DNA of 64,000 nucleotides from Arenibacter sp040216555 (GCA_040216555.1 JAVJOW010000031.1:1-64000); one strand, 5' to 3'; shown: positions 27,809-36,628, counted from the first letter of the stretch. The notes: generated by a model not told the origin, from the sequence alone. Numbers and translations: made by a program.

Positions 27809-28618
27809 TTACAATTTATAATGGTTCATCAAGAGTTTCTCATATACTTTGTCCGGTAATATTTTTTTCAGAAACAATGAGAACTTTTGTATAAACTCCC
27901 CTACCTTATAATGCACTTTAGGGTTTTCTGTATTTATTATTTTAAATACCATATGGGCCACCAATATGGGATCCTTGCCACTATCTACATGCTCGTTCAT
28001 CATTTTCAAGGTACTTCCATAAGATTCCTTATAGGGAGAGTCCTCCAAAATTGGGGCATGGTAACGGCCAGAGGCTATATTCGTAGCAAAATCTCCAGGG
28101 GCCAAATTGGTTATGTTCACCCCAAATCCTTTGACCTCCATTCTCAAGGCCTCCGTAACCAGCTCCAAGGCACCTTTACTGGCGGAATACAATCCTCTAT
28201 ATGGCAAACCCATATAACCCGCAATAGATGTAATATTGATGATCAAACCCTTTTCTTGCCGCCTCATATGGGGCAATACAGCCTTCGACATGTGTAGGGG
28301 ACCGTTAAAATTGGTATCGAATGCTTTTAAAATTTCCGAGTGCGGTGTTTCCTCTATGGGACCTGTAATTCCAATACCGGCATTGTTTACCAGAACATCC
28401 AGCCTACCTTCCTTTGCCATTAGCTCAGCAATAGCGTTCCCTATGCTTTCAGGATTTCTTACATCCAATTCCAAAAGTTCAAAATCGGTAAAATCAGGAT
28501 GATTGGCAACCTTTCTTGTTGTTCCGTAAACTTTAAAACCCTTTGATTTTAAATATATCCCGATCGATTTTCCAATTCCCGAGGAACCCCCGGTAATCAG
28601 TACAACCTTTTGCTCCAT
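27809..28618 (-). CDS. Short-chain dehydrogenase/reductase (classical SDR)
   Basis: 269 residues. Rossmann cofactor motif TGGSSGIGKSIG at residues 8-19, NNAG at about 88-91, catalytic Ser in INITSIAG and YxxxK in YSASK (about 152-156). The region after ANHP (basic residue TTRK near 36) favours NADP(H). The C-terminal helix FSLFLKKILPDKVYEKL is longer and more basic than in most SDRs and may touch the membrane. Substrate unknown. It reads towards fsa (72-bp gap) and away from the SRP RNA gene. Confidence 0.9.
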   Translation of the reverse strand: MEQKVVLITGGSSGIGKSIGIYLKSKGFKVYGTTRKVANHPDFTDFELLELDVRNPESIGNAIAELMAKEGRLDVLVNNAGIGITGPIEETPHSEILKAFDTNFNGPLHMSKAVLPHMRRQEKGLIINITSIAGYMGLPYRGLYSASKGALELVTEALRMEVKGFGVNITNLAPGDFATNIASGRYHAPILEDSPYKESYGSTLKMMNEHVDSGKDPILVAHMVFKIINTENPKVHYKVGEFIQKFSLFLKKILPDKVYEKLLMNHYKL

Positions 28619-28735
28619 TAAATAAAATTAAGGTTGCAAATTAACGAATAAAACGGGAATGGAAAGGGAGATGACAATGATATCTATGCCAAAGGGCTTA
28701 AAAAAGTGGAAAAAACACCTTCACTTTAGGGCACA

Positions 28736-28835
28736 AAAAATGGCAAGCTACCTACATCGCACCGCTACAACCATATACCCTTGCTGCGTTCCCACCCTGG
28801 GGGATTCTACAGGAGCTGGTCGTGTAGGACTTGCC
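28736..28835 (-). ncRNA. ffs: Signal recognition particle RNA (4.5S-like, small bacterial type)
   Basis: Read on the minus strand, about 100 nt form one long hairpin: GGCAAG at the 5' end pairs with CTTGCC at the 3' end, followed by the pairing CCTACA / TGTAGG. The apical part has CCCCCAGG, then GGGAACGCAGCAAGGGT, matching the conserved GGAA/AGCA symmetric loop of SRP RNA helix 8. The transcript ends in a T6 run. It binds Ffh and guides membrane-protein targeting. An exact promoter lies directly upstream. Confidence 0.93.
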
Positions 28836-28839
28836 GATG

Positions 28840-28869
28840 CAAATATACAATCTTTTAATTTTTTTACAA
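28840..28869 (-). promoter_or_regulatory. Consensus sigma-A promoter of the SRP RNA gene
   Basis: On the minus strand: TTG (28869-28867), exactly 19 bp, then TATATTTG (28847-28840). The first G of the RNA at 28835 is 5 nt after the box, the expected distance for a Bacteroidota transcription start. The rest of the gap to the next gene (28870-29040) holds nothing else I can support. Confidence 0.85.
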
Positions 28870-29040
28870 TCGTTTTCAGGTCTTAATTTTATTAAATATC
28901 TTGCCCTAAAAAGTCGCCAAATTTATTTCTGGATATCGGGTTGATTTTAAGCCAACTATATTAAATTCAATCAAAATAATTGTTCAGCACAGGCGCTTTA
29001 CCCATTAAAATTATATTATAATTTATACCCATTTAAAAAA

Positions 29041-30081
29041 ATGAACGCCTTTAAATTAAACCTATTCTTCATAATTCCCCTGTTCTTTTTGGCCTGTGAT
29101 GGTACCACCAACCCTTCCAAACTCTTCGAAATCCAGCTGGAAGGAAACCAAACGGAATTTCAAAAAAATCAGGTGGTCGGCATCTCTGTCAAAAATTTAA
29201 AGAATAAGGAGATCGATAAGATTACCTATACCTTGGACAATAAGGAAATTACACTGAACAATGATAAAATTACTCTGGACCAATTGGAACTTGGGGCCAA
29301 AACCTTGACCGCGAACATAAGTTTCGAAGGCGAAACCGTTGAAGTGTCCAAAGGAATTAAATTATTGGCAGAACACGCCCCCGAGATCTATACCTACGAA
29401 ATTCTCAACGTTTACCCCCATGATATGGACGCCTATACCCAAGGATTGGAATTTCATCAGGATACACTATATGAAAGTACTGGTAAAAAGGGTAAATCCT
29501 CCTTGAGGCAAGTGGATTTTAAAACTGGGGAAATTTTAAAAAAAATAGACTTGGACAATACTTATTTTGGAGAGGGCATCACCATTTTAAACAATAAAAT
29601 TTATCAACTCACATGGCAAAGTGGAGTTGGATTTATTTACGACCTAAAAGACTTTAAGAAAATAGACAGCTTTAAATACAACCAAAGTAAGGAAGGTTGG
29701 GGCCTGTGCAACGACGGAAACAAAATATTCAAGAGTGATGGCACCGAGAAAATATGGTATTTAAATCCTGAAACTATGGCGGAAGAGGGACATTTTGAAA
29801 CGGTAACCAATACCTCTATATTCAACAAGGCCAACGAACTGGAATATGTAGATGGAAAAATATACGCCAACGTTTATCAAAAGGAAAGTATGATGATTAT
29901 TGATGCCAAAAGTGGTGCAATAGAAGGCGTTATAAATTTTGCAGGTCTAAAGGAGAAAGTTACACAACATCAAAATCTGGATGTCCTCAATGGGGTGGCC
30001 TATCATCCACAAAGAAAGACCTTCTTTGTTACCGGAAAAAACTGGGACAAATTATTTGAGGTAAACATCCTTAAAAAATAA
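29041..30081 (+). CDS. Glutaminyl-peptide cyclotransferase (plant/bacterial propeller type), lipoprotein
   Basis: 346 residues, lipoprotein signal FFLA|C. Residues about 25-110 are an Ig-like beta domain; from 118 the sequence follows the five-bladed propeller glutaminyl cyclase family: YPHDMDAYTQGLEF (catalytic Glu in QGLEF), YESTGKKGKSSLR, FGEGITILNNKIYQLTW, GWGLCNDG and ANELEYVDGKIYANVY. It would convert N-terminal Gln of exported proteins to pyroglutamate, which suits the many type-I signal peptides here that cleave before Gln. Followed 2 bp later by a thioesterase gene. Confidence 0.92.
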   Translation: MNAFKLNLFFIIPLFFLACDGTTNPSKLFEIQLEGNQTEFQKNQVVGISVKNLKNKEIDKITYTLDNKEITLNNDKITLDQLELGAKTLTANISFEGETVEVSKGIKLLAEHAPEIYTYEILNVYPHDMDAYTQGLEFHQDTLYESTGKKGKSSLRQVDFKTGEILKKIDLDNTYFGEGITILNNKIYQLTWQSGVGFIYDLKDFKKIDSFKYNQSKEGWGLCNDGNKIFKSDGTEKIWYLNPETMAEEGHFETVTNTSIFNKANELEYVDGKIYANVYQKESMMIIDAKSGAIEGVINFAGLKEKVTQHQNLDVLNGVAYHPQRKTFFVTGKNWDKLFEVNILKK

Positions 30082-30083
30082 CT

Positions 30084-30482
30084 ATGGGAACTTTTGAAAA
30101 AACCATAAAGGTGGTCGAAGATGATCTGGATGATCTGAACCACGTGAACAATGTAAGATACGTGCAATGGATGCAGGATATTGCCAAGGAACATTGGCAG
30201 GCCAAAGCCCCTAACGATTTGATAAACAGTACGGTATGGGTGGTATTGACCCATCACATTACCTACAAAAGTGCGGCTAAATTGGACGATGTTATTTTAA
30301 TGAAAACGTATATAGATAAGACCAAGGGCCCCGTAAGCGTTAGGATTGTAGAAATGTACAATAAAGAAAGCAATCAATTGCTTGTTAAATCAAAGACCGA
30401 ATGGTGTTTGCTAAATTCCGAGACCTTTAAGCCTATGCGGATTTCCCCAGAAATAGAAAGTATCTTTCTTACCCAAACCTAA
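30084..30482 (+). CDS. Acyl-CoA thioesterase, 4HBT hotdog family
   Basis: 132 residues, single hotdog domain. The start VVEDDLDDLNHVNNVRYVQWMQD has the active-site Asp/His-Val-Asn-Asn pattern of the YbgC/FadM-like 4-hydroxybenzoyl-CoA thioesterase family. Then VLTHHITYKSAAKLDD and the C-terminal KSKTEWCLLN strand. Hydrolyses short acyl- or aroyl-CoA thioesters in the cytoplasm; exact chain length unknown. Two bases after the glutaminyl cyclase stop and 18 before the next gene, so the middle of a three-gene unit. Confidence 0.88.
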   Translation: MGTFEKTIKVVEDDLDDLNHVNNVRYVQWMQDIAKEHWQAKAPNDLINSTVWVVLTHHITYKSAAKLDDVILMKTYIDKTKGPVSVRIVEMYNKESNQLLVKSKTEWCLLNSETFKPMRISPEIESIFLTQT

Positions 30483-30500
30483 ATATTCAATATAAAATCC

Positions 30501-32024
30501 GTGCATAAGACTTTTTGTATTTTTTATACCCTCGTACTACTGGTATTATTTTCCTCCTGTAGGATGGACTTTGATTATACAAAAAGTAACGGTTCTTTGG
30601 AATTCTCCAAGGACACTGTCTTCCTGGATACTATTTTCCGCAACATTGGTAGCAGTACCTATACCTTAAAGGTGTATAACCGCAGCTCCACCGACATAAG
30701 CATCCCGACAATTCAGCTTAAAAACGGGGACAATAGCAAGTATCGTTTAAATGTGGATGGTGAGGCTGGTCAACTTTTTAGGGATATCCCTTTGTTCGCC
30801 CAAGATAGCCTCTACATCTTTGTAGAAACCACTGCTGATATTGGCAATGCCGATGCCAAAGAATTTTTGCACACCGATGCCATTCAATTCGACAAGGAAA
30901 ACCATTTGCAAGAAGTACAATTGATTACCCTGATCAAGGATGCCATATTCTTATATCCAGCACGATCCTTGAACGGTGAACGGAAGAAAATTGTTCTCGA
31001 TATTAAGGAATCAGGGGAAGAAATTATAGTGGAAGGTTTCGAACTGGGGCAAGACCAGCTCAATTTTACGAAAGATAAACCCTATGTCATATATGGCTAT
31101 GCGGCCGTACCAGAAGGTAAAACCCTAAGTATGGAAGCCGGAACACGAGTACATTTCCACAAAGATTCAGGTATCTTGATAAAAGAAAATGCGTCCCTAC
31201 ATATTAACGGTGAATTAAGTGAAGACAGGGATTTACTGGAAAATGAAGTTGTTTTTGAAGGAGATCGCCTAGAGCCCAATTACTCCGACATCCCCGGACA
31301 GTGGGGATCTATTTGGCTTTCCAAAGGCAGCGTAAATAACACAATAGACTACCTCACTATTAAAAATGCCACTGTGGGCATTCTCGTCCAAGGGGACAAC
31401 AACCTAGAAGAAACCACTTTATCACTCAAAAATTCCCAAATCTACAATAGTGAAAACGTAAACCTATGGGCAAAGACCGCAATAATAAGGAGTGAAAATT
31501 TAGTTTTGGGAGCTGCAGGCAATATCTCCCTATTTTGCAACCTCGGAGGAGATTACAGCTTTATCCATGCAACCATTGCCAATTATTGGAAATTTGGGTT
31601 CCGCTCCGGTGCAGCCCTGCATTTGGACAATGCTACTTTGAGTGGAGGCACTTCAAATAGCCTGACAAGGGCAGACTTTAAAAATTGTATCATATACGGA
31701 AGCAATCCAAACGAATTGAACCTTATTAAAGATGAGGATTCTGCTTTTAATTTTTACTTTGAAAACTGCCTCTTAAAATTCAAGAATAATTCCGAAAATG
31801 GGCTCTACAATTTTGGCAATACCTTCAATTATGAGAACGTGCTATTAAATTTAGATCCTGAATTTACATCCCCTATACAGAATAATTTTATCATCAAGGA
31901 AAATTCAAGTGCCATTGGAGCAGGAAATTTGACTACGGCACAGTTGGTTCCCTTAGATATTTTAGGTGCGGACCGAACCAAAAATCCAACCCTTGGTGCA
32001 TATGCAGTACTTTTTACACCGTAA
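30501..32024 (+). CDS. Lipoprotein with probable right-handed beta-helix
   Basis: 507 residues from a GTG start; lipoprotein signal LFSS|CRM. Residues about 30-165 look like an Ig-like or abnormal spindle-type strand domain (FLDTIFRNIGSSTYTLKVYN). From 180 on, turns such as AGTRVHFHKDSGILIKENASLHI, cut by hydrophobic periodicity of about 22 residues, suggest a parallel beta-helix, as in pectate-lyase-like or surface proteins. No catalytic residues seen. Ends with GADRTKNPTLGAYAV, a common ending of such helix lipoproteins in Bacteroidota. Probably a surface polysaccharide-binding or structural protein. Confidence 0.7.
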   Translation: MHKTFCIFYTLVLLVLFSSCRMDFDYTKSNGSLEFSKDTVFLDTIFRNIGSSTYTLKVYNRSSTDISIPTIQLKNGDNSKYRLNVDGEAGQLFRDIPLFAQDSLYIFVETTADIGNADAKEFLHTDAIQFDKENHLQEVQLITLIKDAIFLYPARSLNGERKKIVLDIKESGEEIIVEGFELGQDQLNFTKDKPYVIYGYAAVPEGKTLSMEAGTRVHFHKDSGILIKENASLHINGELSEDRDLLENEVVFEGDRLEPNYSDIPGQWGSIWLSKGSVNNTIDYLTIKNATVGILVQGDNNLEETTLSLKNSQIYNSENVNLWAKTAIIRSENLVLGAAGNISLFCNLGGDYSFIHATIANYWKFGFRSGAALHLDNATLSGGTSNSLTRADFKNCIIYGSNPNELNLIKDEDSAFNFYFENCLLKFKNNSENGLYNFGNTFNYENVLLNLDPEFTSPIQNNFIIKENSSAIGAGNLTTAQLVPLDILGADRTKNPTLGAYAVLFTP

Positions 32025-32092
32025 AATAGTATTATACTTCTTGTATTGAAAGAAAAATCTTTCAAATTTTCTATATTTAGCCGATAAAACGA

Positions 32093-32114
32093 AAACCCTA
32101 GTTTTTCTAAGGTT
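32093..32114. promoter_or_regulatory. Inverted-repeat operator candidate, copy 1 (upstream of the LytTR gene)
   Basis: AAACCCTA, spacer GTTTTTC, TAAGGTT. A near-identical element lies at 36606-36628 before another gene of this cluster. Its right end is 37 bp from the last base of the TAATTTG-like -7 box (ends 32151) of the LytTR gene, almost the same as the 36 bp at the second copy. No -33 TTG precedes the -7 box, so activation from this site is plausible. Confidence 0.6.
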
Positions 32115-32171
32115 GAAATACCCACCTATGCTTTTAAGTATTACTAATTTGCAATAAAATCATCTGAAATC

Positions 32172-32903
32172 ATGGAATATACCTATACTATTTTGGACTC
32201 TGATGCCCAATCCAATTTACAGCTTCAACACTATATGGAAGAATACGGTGAATTTTATTGTTCAGGAGTAGCCTCCAACAGTATAGATGGTCTAAATAGT
32301 ATACTCAAAAAAACACCAGATGTAGTTTTTATCCATTTAAACGAAAAGGCTCATGAGTATTTTCATATGATTATGGAAATGCACCAATACGTAAAGGAAA
32401 TTCCCATTTTTATCGGAATTTCAAAAACCAAGCAATTTGCCTTTGAAGCCTTAAAATGCCATTTTTTTGACTACTGGTTATTGCCTTATAACGAATTCGA
32501 CATAAGAAAAACCCTCCTGAGATTAAAATTAAAAACACCAAAGGATCAGGAGCCCAAAACACTTTTACTTCAATCCTATAAAGATTATCGCTACATAAAT
32601 ACTCAAGAAATCATGTATTTACAAGCCGATAACAATGCCACCGACTTTTTTATGAAAGATGGAAGTACTATAAGTGCTTTTAAAACGTTAAAGACTTTTG
32701 AGAACAATTTGCCTACGAATTTTGTAAGGGTTCATCAGAGTTATATCATTAATATCGACTTCGTTTCTAGGATCAACTATGGCAAAGGTCTATGCACTTT
32801 AAAGCATGACAAACTACAATTGCCCTTTTCCAAATCCTATAAAAACAACATTGACAACCTAAAAAAGGTCTTGGCCAAAAATACCATTTCCACTCTTAAT
32901 TAG
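32172..32903 (+). CDS. LytTR-type DNA-binding regulator with degenerate receiver domain
   Basis: 243 residues. The C-terminal 130-235 is a LytTR DNA-binding domain (INTQEIMYLQADNNATDFF, FVRVHQSYIIN and the end LPFSKSYKNNI). The N-terminal 1-115 has the fold and spacing of a response-regulator receiver, but the phosphoacceptor Asp is His55 (in VVFIHLNE), and the conserved Lys before Pro is Leu (LLPY). It therefore should not be phosphorylated in the normal way. It may act by partner binding or level. No sensor kinase adjoins directly; the TPR kinase lies 0.8 kb downstream. Preceded by the shared inverted repeat. Confidence 0.88.
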   Translation: MEYTYTILDSDAQSNLQLQHYMEEYGEFYCSGVASNSIDGLNSILKKTPDVVFIHLNEKAHEYFHMIMEMHQYVKEIPIFIGISKTKQFAFEALKCHFFDYWLLPYNEFDIRKTLLRLKLKTPKDQEPKTLLLQSYKDYRYINTQEIMYLQADNNATDFFMKDGSTISAFKTLKTFENNLPTNFVRVHQSYIINIDFVSRINYGKGLCTLKHDKLQLPFSKSYKNNIDNLKKVLAKNTISTLN

Positions 32904-33044
32904 ACGAATTCTAACAAAAACCGTACGTTCACTAATAGAACTCCCACATATACTAAAGATAATTCTTACATAAATTTTTAGTGACCCTTCATTGTTAATT
33001 TAGCTTTAGAAATAAACCTCATTAACCCTCGAAAACCACTAAAA

Positions 33045-33569
33045 ATGAAAAAATTACTATCTATTTTCGCCGTAGTACTACTAAGTATCGGCCTATTTGC
33101 CATGGGAACACAAGATGTTTTCCCAACTGTAAACAATTCCATCGCTACTGACGGAGACGTAATTCCCAGGGAAAGAAGGGATCCTCCAAAGGCAACCAAC
33201 GATTTCCAGTACAATGAAAATGCCGTTGCCACGGATGGCGACGTAATTCCAAGGGAAAGAAGAGACCCTCCCAAGGCTACGATCGATTTTCAAAAAAATG
33301 ACAATGCCGTTGCTACAGATGGTGATGTAATTCCAAGGGAAAGAAGGGACCCTCCGAAGGCTACGATCGATTTTCAAAAAAATGACAATGCCGTAGCTAC
33401 AGATGGTGATGTGATTCCAAGGGAAAGAAGAGACCCTCCCAAGGCTACGGTCGATTTCCAGAAAAATGACAATGCCGTGGCTACTGATGGTGATGTAATA
33501 CCAAGAGAAAGAAGGGATCCTCCAAAGGCAACCCTTGATTTCCAAAATGTTACCAACGTGATCGCTTAA
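33045..33569 (+). CDS. Secreted protein of five near-identical 28-residue repeats
   Basis: 174 residues. Signal peptide (LLSIFAVVLLSIGLFAMG). The mature protein is five tandem copies of a 28-residue unit, core ATDGDVIPRERRDPPKAT followed by xDFQ and NAV, encoded by exact 84-bp periods from 33141 to 33560, plus a two-residue start of a sixth. Copies differ mainly at silent third positions and at one residue after KAT (N, I, I, V, L). The unit is rich in charged residues with RERR and PPK. No known domain. It may be a multi-copy peptide precursor cut at basic sites, or a repetitive surface protein. Followed by a strong terminator. Confidence 0.85.
   Translation: MKKLLSIFAVVLLSIGLFAMGTQDVFPTVNNSIATDGDVIPRERRDPPKATNDFQYNENAVATDGDVIPRERRDPPKATIDFQKNDNAVATDGDVIPRERRDPPKATIDFQKNDNAVATDGDVIPRERRDPPKATVDFQKNDNAVATDGDVIPRERRDPPKATLDFQNVTNVIA
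33141..33560 (+). repeat. Tandem array of five 84-bp units inside the secreted protein gene
   Basis: Units start at 33141, 33225, 33309, 33393 and 33477. No insertions or deletions. Units 2 and 3 are the closest pair. Many differences are synonymous (gccacg, gctaca, gctact for Ala-Thr), so the protein sequence has been held while the DNA drifted. Confidence 0.95.
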
Positions 33570-33622
33570 GTAACATGAAAAAATGTAAGAACCCAAAGGT
33601 TTGAATTACATTTATAAAATAT

Positions 33623-33658
33623 AAAGCCCTAAGCAAATTTGTTTAGGGCTTTTTTTTT
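33623..33658 (+). terminator. Strong intrinsic terminator after the repeat-protein gene
   Basis: AAAGCCCTAAGC / GTTTAGGGCTTT: a 12-bp stem (one G-T wobble) with a 6-nt loop AAATTT, followed by a run of T. It ends only 14 bp before the ATG of the histidine kinase. With no promoter consensus in that gap, the kinase gene is probably expressed by read-through. Confidence 0.9.
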
Positions 33659-33672
33659 ATCTTTCCACCTTT

Positions 33673-35748
33673 ATGGAGAAAAAAGTCAATTATAATTTTT
33701 TATTTTATTTCATATTTTTCCTACAAGTCATCAATAGTGGTTGCAAGGATACTTCCATTGGTATAAAAGATTCACCGACGACTCCAGCAAACGATAGCAT
33801 CACTTACTGGTTGTCCGAAGAAAACAGCAGTTCTGTTGAAGATTATAGCAAAAATCTTTCCAAGGCCTATGATCTGGCATTGGAAGAAAAAAACGATTCC
33901 CTTAAATCGAAACACTTCTCCAGAATATCCTATTACTATTCATTGGTAGGGGATTCCTTGCAATTTAGACGCTCCAACAACATCGCTTTATCGCTATCCG
34001 CAAAAATTAGGGATTCCAACGCCCTGGCCAATAATCATTGGGATTTGGCTTTTTTCTTGGAGGACCAATCTGTTGAAGATAGTGCCTACTATCATTATGC
34101 CCAGGCCGAAAAGATCTTTAGATCTTTGAAGGATGACTATTCCACCGCTCGAGTGCTATATAGTTTGGCCAAGGTTCAAGCTGATATAAAGGATTACACC
34201 GCCAGTGAAGTCACCACCATTGAGGCCATTGAACTACTAAAACCTTTGGACAAATATTATTATCTGTTTTTATGCTATAATAATCTGGGATCGGTAACCA
34301 ATGCCCTAAATGAATATGACCAGGCTTTGGAGTATTACGATAAGGCACTTTTTTATTTGGATAAATCCAAGATAGATAGTTCAAATCGCCTGAGAAATAC
34401 TGCTATCAATAACATTGGTATGGTGTATCAAGAAAAAGGTGAAATCAAAAAAGCTCTTGAGAACTTTGAGAAGGTTATTAAAGTAGATAGCATCTATTAT
34501 AAAGACATTGGATTATATACACAGGCTCTTTCCAATTATGCCCAAAGTAAGAATAAGCTTGGAGATACAGTTGGAGTTTTAAACTCTTTTAAGAAAGCTC
34601 TAAAAATAAAAGATAGTGTAGGAGATAACAGGGGATTAGCACTCACCAATTATGAGATAGCAGAATATTATTTGAACATAAAGGATACCGCCAACGCCCT
34701 GACCTTCGCCCAAACGGCCAAACAGATTTCGGAACAGACCAGCAACAATAGAAGACTGCTGGAATCCTTGGAGCTTATGGCAAAAGTGGATCCAGAAAAC
34801 TCCTCCAAATATACCCAGGAATACATAAAATTAAACGATAGCTTAATCAGGGAAGAACGCTCAACCAGAAATAAATTTACAAGGATACGATTTGAGACCG
34901 ATGAGTTTATAGAACAAAATGAATTATTGACCCGACAGCGCCAATTATGGATCGGGATAGCCATTGCCCTATTTGTTCTTGCCGCATTTGTACTGATTAC
35001 TATAGATCAACGCCGCAAAAATCAAAAATTGAGATTTGAACAGGCACAACAGAAGGCCAATCAAGAAATCTTTAATTTACTGCTGGCCCAAAACAAGAAA
35101 GTAGAGGAAGGCAAACAACTGGAGAAGAAACGAATTTCAGAGGAACTTCATGATGGTATTCTAGGACAAATGTTGGGAATACGTTTAATTCTGTCCGGAC
35201 TTAACAATAAAACCGATTCCGATTCCGTTCTTAAACGCAGTGACCTGCTTAAAAAACTACAAGGTTTGGAGGAGGAAATCCGTACCATCTCCCATGAATT
35301 GAGCAGGGCATCGCAAGAAAAAATTCATAACTTTATTGTATCCATTGACGAATTGGTAAAAACAATTCAGGATTCCTCAAAAATGAAATGTCATTTTGAG
35401 TATGACCATAAAATAGATTGGGACCAGTTAAAGGGAGATATTAAAATTAACATTTATAGAATTGTGCAAGAAAGTTTGCAGAATTGTATAAAGCATGCCA
35501 AGGCCACTAAAGTGGACCTATTGTTCGAATCCGAAGATGATCGTGTACGGATTATAGTATTGGACAACGGCGTTGGTTTTGACCAAAAGAAAGGAAAAAG
35601 AGGTATAGGACTTAAAAACATTAATTCAAGATTGGAGAAGTTGAAAGGAACTTATGACATTCAAAGTAAAATTGGACAAGGAACAAAGGTAATCGTTACC
35701 ATTCCTTGTATTATGGAAGAACAGGCAGAACCCACACCTGCCTATTAG
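33673..35748 (+). CDS. TPR-containing sensor histidine kinase (NarL/LuxR-type, HisKA_3)
   Basis: 691 residues. N-terminal signal or anchor (FYFIFFLQVINSGC), then seven or so TPR helix pairs in the periplasm (about 60-420), one membrane helix (about 425-445), a coiled coil, the phosphorylated His493 in SEELHDGILGQMLG (HisKA_3), and the HATPase_c domain with NIYRIVQESLQNCIKHAKA, DNGVGFDQ and GIGLKNI. Autophosphorylates and passes phosphate to the response regulator 21 bp downstream. The periplasmic TPR sensor is suited to peptide or protein ligands. The repeat-protein gene upstream is a possible ligand source (inference). Confidence 0.93.
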   Translation: MEKKVNYNFLFYFIFFLQVINSGCKDTSIGIKDSPTTPANDSITYWLSEENSSSVEDYSKNLSKAYDLALEEKNDSLKSKHFSRISYYYSLVGDSLQFRRSNNIALSLSAKIRDSNALANNHWDLAFFLEDQSVEDSAYYHYAQAEKIFRSLKDDYSTARVLYSLAKVQADIKDYTASEVTTIEAIELLKPLDKYYYLFLCYNNLGSVTNALNEYDQALEYYDKALFYLDKSKIDSSNRLRNTAINNIGMVYQEKGEIKKALENFEKVIKVDSIYYKDIGLYTQALSNYAQSKNKLGDTVGVLNSFKKALKIKDSVGDNRGLALTNYEIAEYYLNIKDTANALTFAQTAKQISEQTSNNRRLLESLELMAKVDPENSSKYTQEYIKLNDSLIREERSTRNKFTRIRFETDEFIEQNELLTRQRQLWIGIAIALFVLAAFVLITIDQRRKNQKLRFEQAQQKANQEIFNLLLAQNKKVEEGKQLEKKRISEELHDGILGQMLGIRLILSGLNNKTDSDSVLKRSDLLKKLQGLEEEIRTISHELSRASQEKIHNFIVSIDELVKTIQDSSKMKCHFEYDHKIDWDQLKGDIKINIYRIVQESLQNCIKHAKATKVDLLFESEDDRVRIIVLDNGVGFDQKKGKRGIGLKNINSRLEKLKGTYDIQSKIGQGTKVIVTIPCIMEEQAEPTPAY

Positions 35749-35769
35749 ATTATTATAATTGATTATAGA

Positions 35770-36438
35770 ATGAGAACTTTAAGAATCTTAACGGTAGATG
35801 ATCATGAAATGATCACTACTGGGTATAAATATCTTTTGGAGGCTGCCGAATTTGAAGAATTTCAAATTAAGGTAGAAACAGCCAATACTTTTGAAACCGG
35901 AAAGCAAAAAATAGAGGATTCTGCCAGATCTTTTAAATATGACCTATTGTTGTTGGATGTTCAATTAACGGAGACCCATTTGGAAGAACCATATTCCGGT
36001 GAGGACTTGGGAATTTTCGCTAGAAAGATAATTCCAGATACCAAAATTGTATTCATGTCCTCTTTTAGTGATAATTACAGAATAAACAGTATTCTAAAAA
36101 ATGTGAACCCCGATGGCTATATGGTAAAATCGGAAGTGGATGAAAAATCCCTTATCGCCATGGTAAGAGGTGTAATCAACTCTCCCCCTTACTATAGTCA
36201 AAAAGCATTGGTGGCCATTAGAAAAAAAGTCTCCAATGATCTGTTGTTGGACGACAATGACAAGAAAATACTATATCACGTATCAATTGGCACAAGAACA
36301 AAGGATATGGTCGATTTTATAAACCTGTCCCTGGCCGGGATTGAAAATAGAAAAAGACAGCTTAAGGTAATTTTTGGAGTAGAAAAACAGAACGATTTAG
36401 CCCTGGTCCATGAAGCCAGAAACAGAGGATTTCTTTAA
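35770..36438 (+). CDS. LuxR/NarL-family response regulator
   Basis: 222 residues. Receiver domain 1-130 with the acidic pocket VDDHE and phosphoacceptor Asp63 (LLLLDVQL), Ser in FMSSFSD and the conserved Lys in GYMVKS. C-terminal 160-222 is a diverged LuxR-type helix-turn-helix (LLDDNDKKILYHVSIGTRTK then NRKRQLKVIFGV). Cognate of the kinase just upstream (21-bp gap). LuxR-type dimers bind inverted repeats, so the element at 36606-36628, 168 bp after this gene, is a candidate target. Confidence 0.92.
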   Translation: MRTLRILTVDDHEMITTGYKYLLEAAEFEEFQIKVETANTFETGKQKIEDSARSFKYDLLLLDVQLTETHLEEPYSGEDLGIFARKIIPDTKIVFMSSFSDNYRINSILKNVNPDGYMVKSEVDEKSLIAMVRGVINSPPYYSQKALVAIRKKVSNDLLLDDNDKKILYHVSIGTRTKDMVDFINLSLAGIENRKRQLKVIFGVEKQNDLALVHEARNRGFL

Positions 36439-36605
36439 TCCAATCCTTTCTATTTCTCCCACTTTTTCAACACTTTTCGATTCGAATATCCAGAATTCCC
36501 ATAAAACGTTGTCAGACACCTTTATTACCTCCCATTTGAGACGTTCCGAACACCTCTTTACCGTTTAACGTCTACTTTTTCGACGAATACACCCTATTTG
36601 AATGG

Positions 36606-36628
36606 AAACCTTAATTTTTCTAAGGTTT
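36606..36628. promoter_or_regulatory. Inverted-repeat operator candidate, copy 2
   Basis: Perfect arms AAACCTTA / TAAGGTTT around the spacer ATTTTTC, so a 23-bp element nearly identical to that at 32093-32114. It ends 36 bp before the last base of the -7 box TAATTTTG (36657-36664). No TTG lies at -33. The layout fits an activator site just upstream of the -33 position. Confidence 0.65.

Noticed and set aside
28659..28886. Open frame on the plus strand covering the SRP RNA region
   Set aside because: The minus strand here folds as SRP RNA with its promoter and T-run; the frame has no coding features.
33093..33596. 167-codon minus-strand frame opposite the repeat-protein gene
   Set aside because: It is open because the 84-bp repeat is a multiple of three; the plus strand has the signal peptide and the silent-site pattern.
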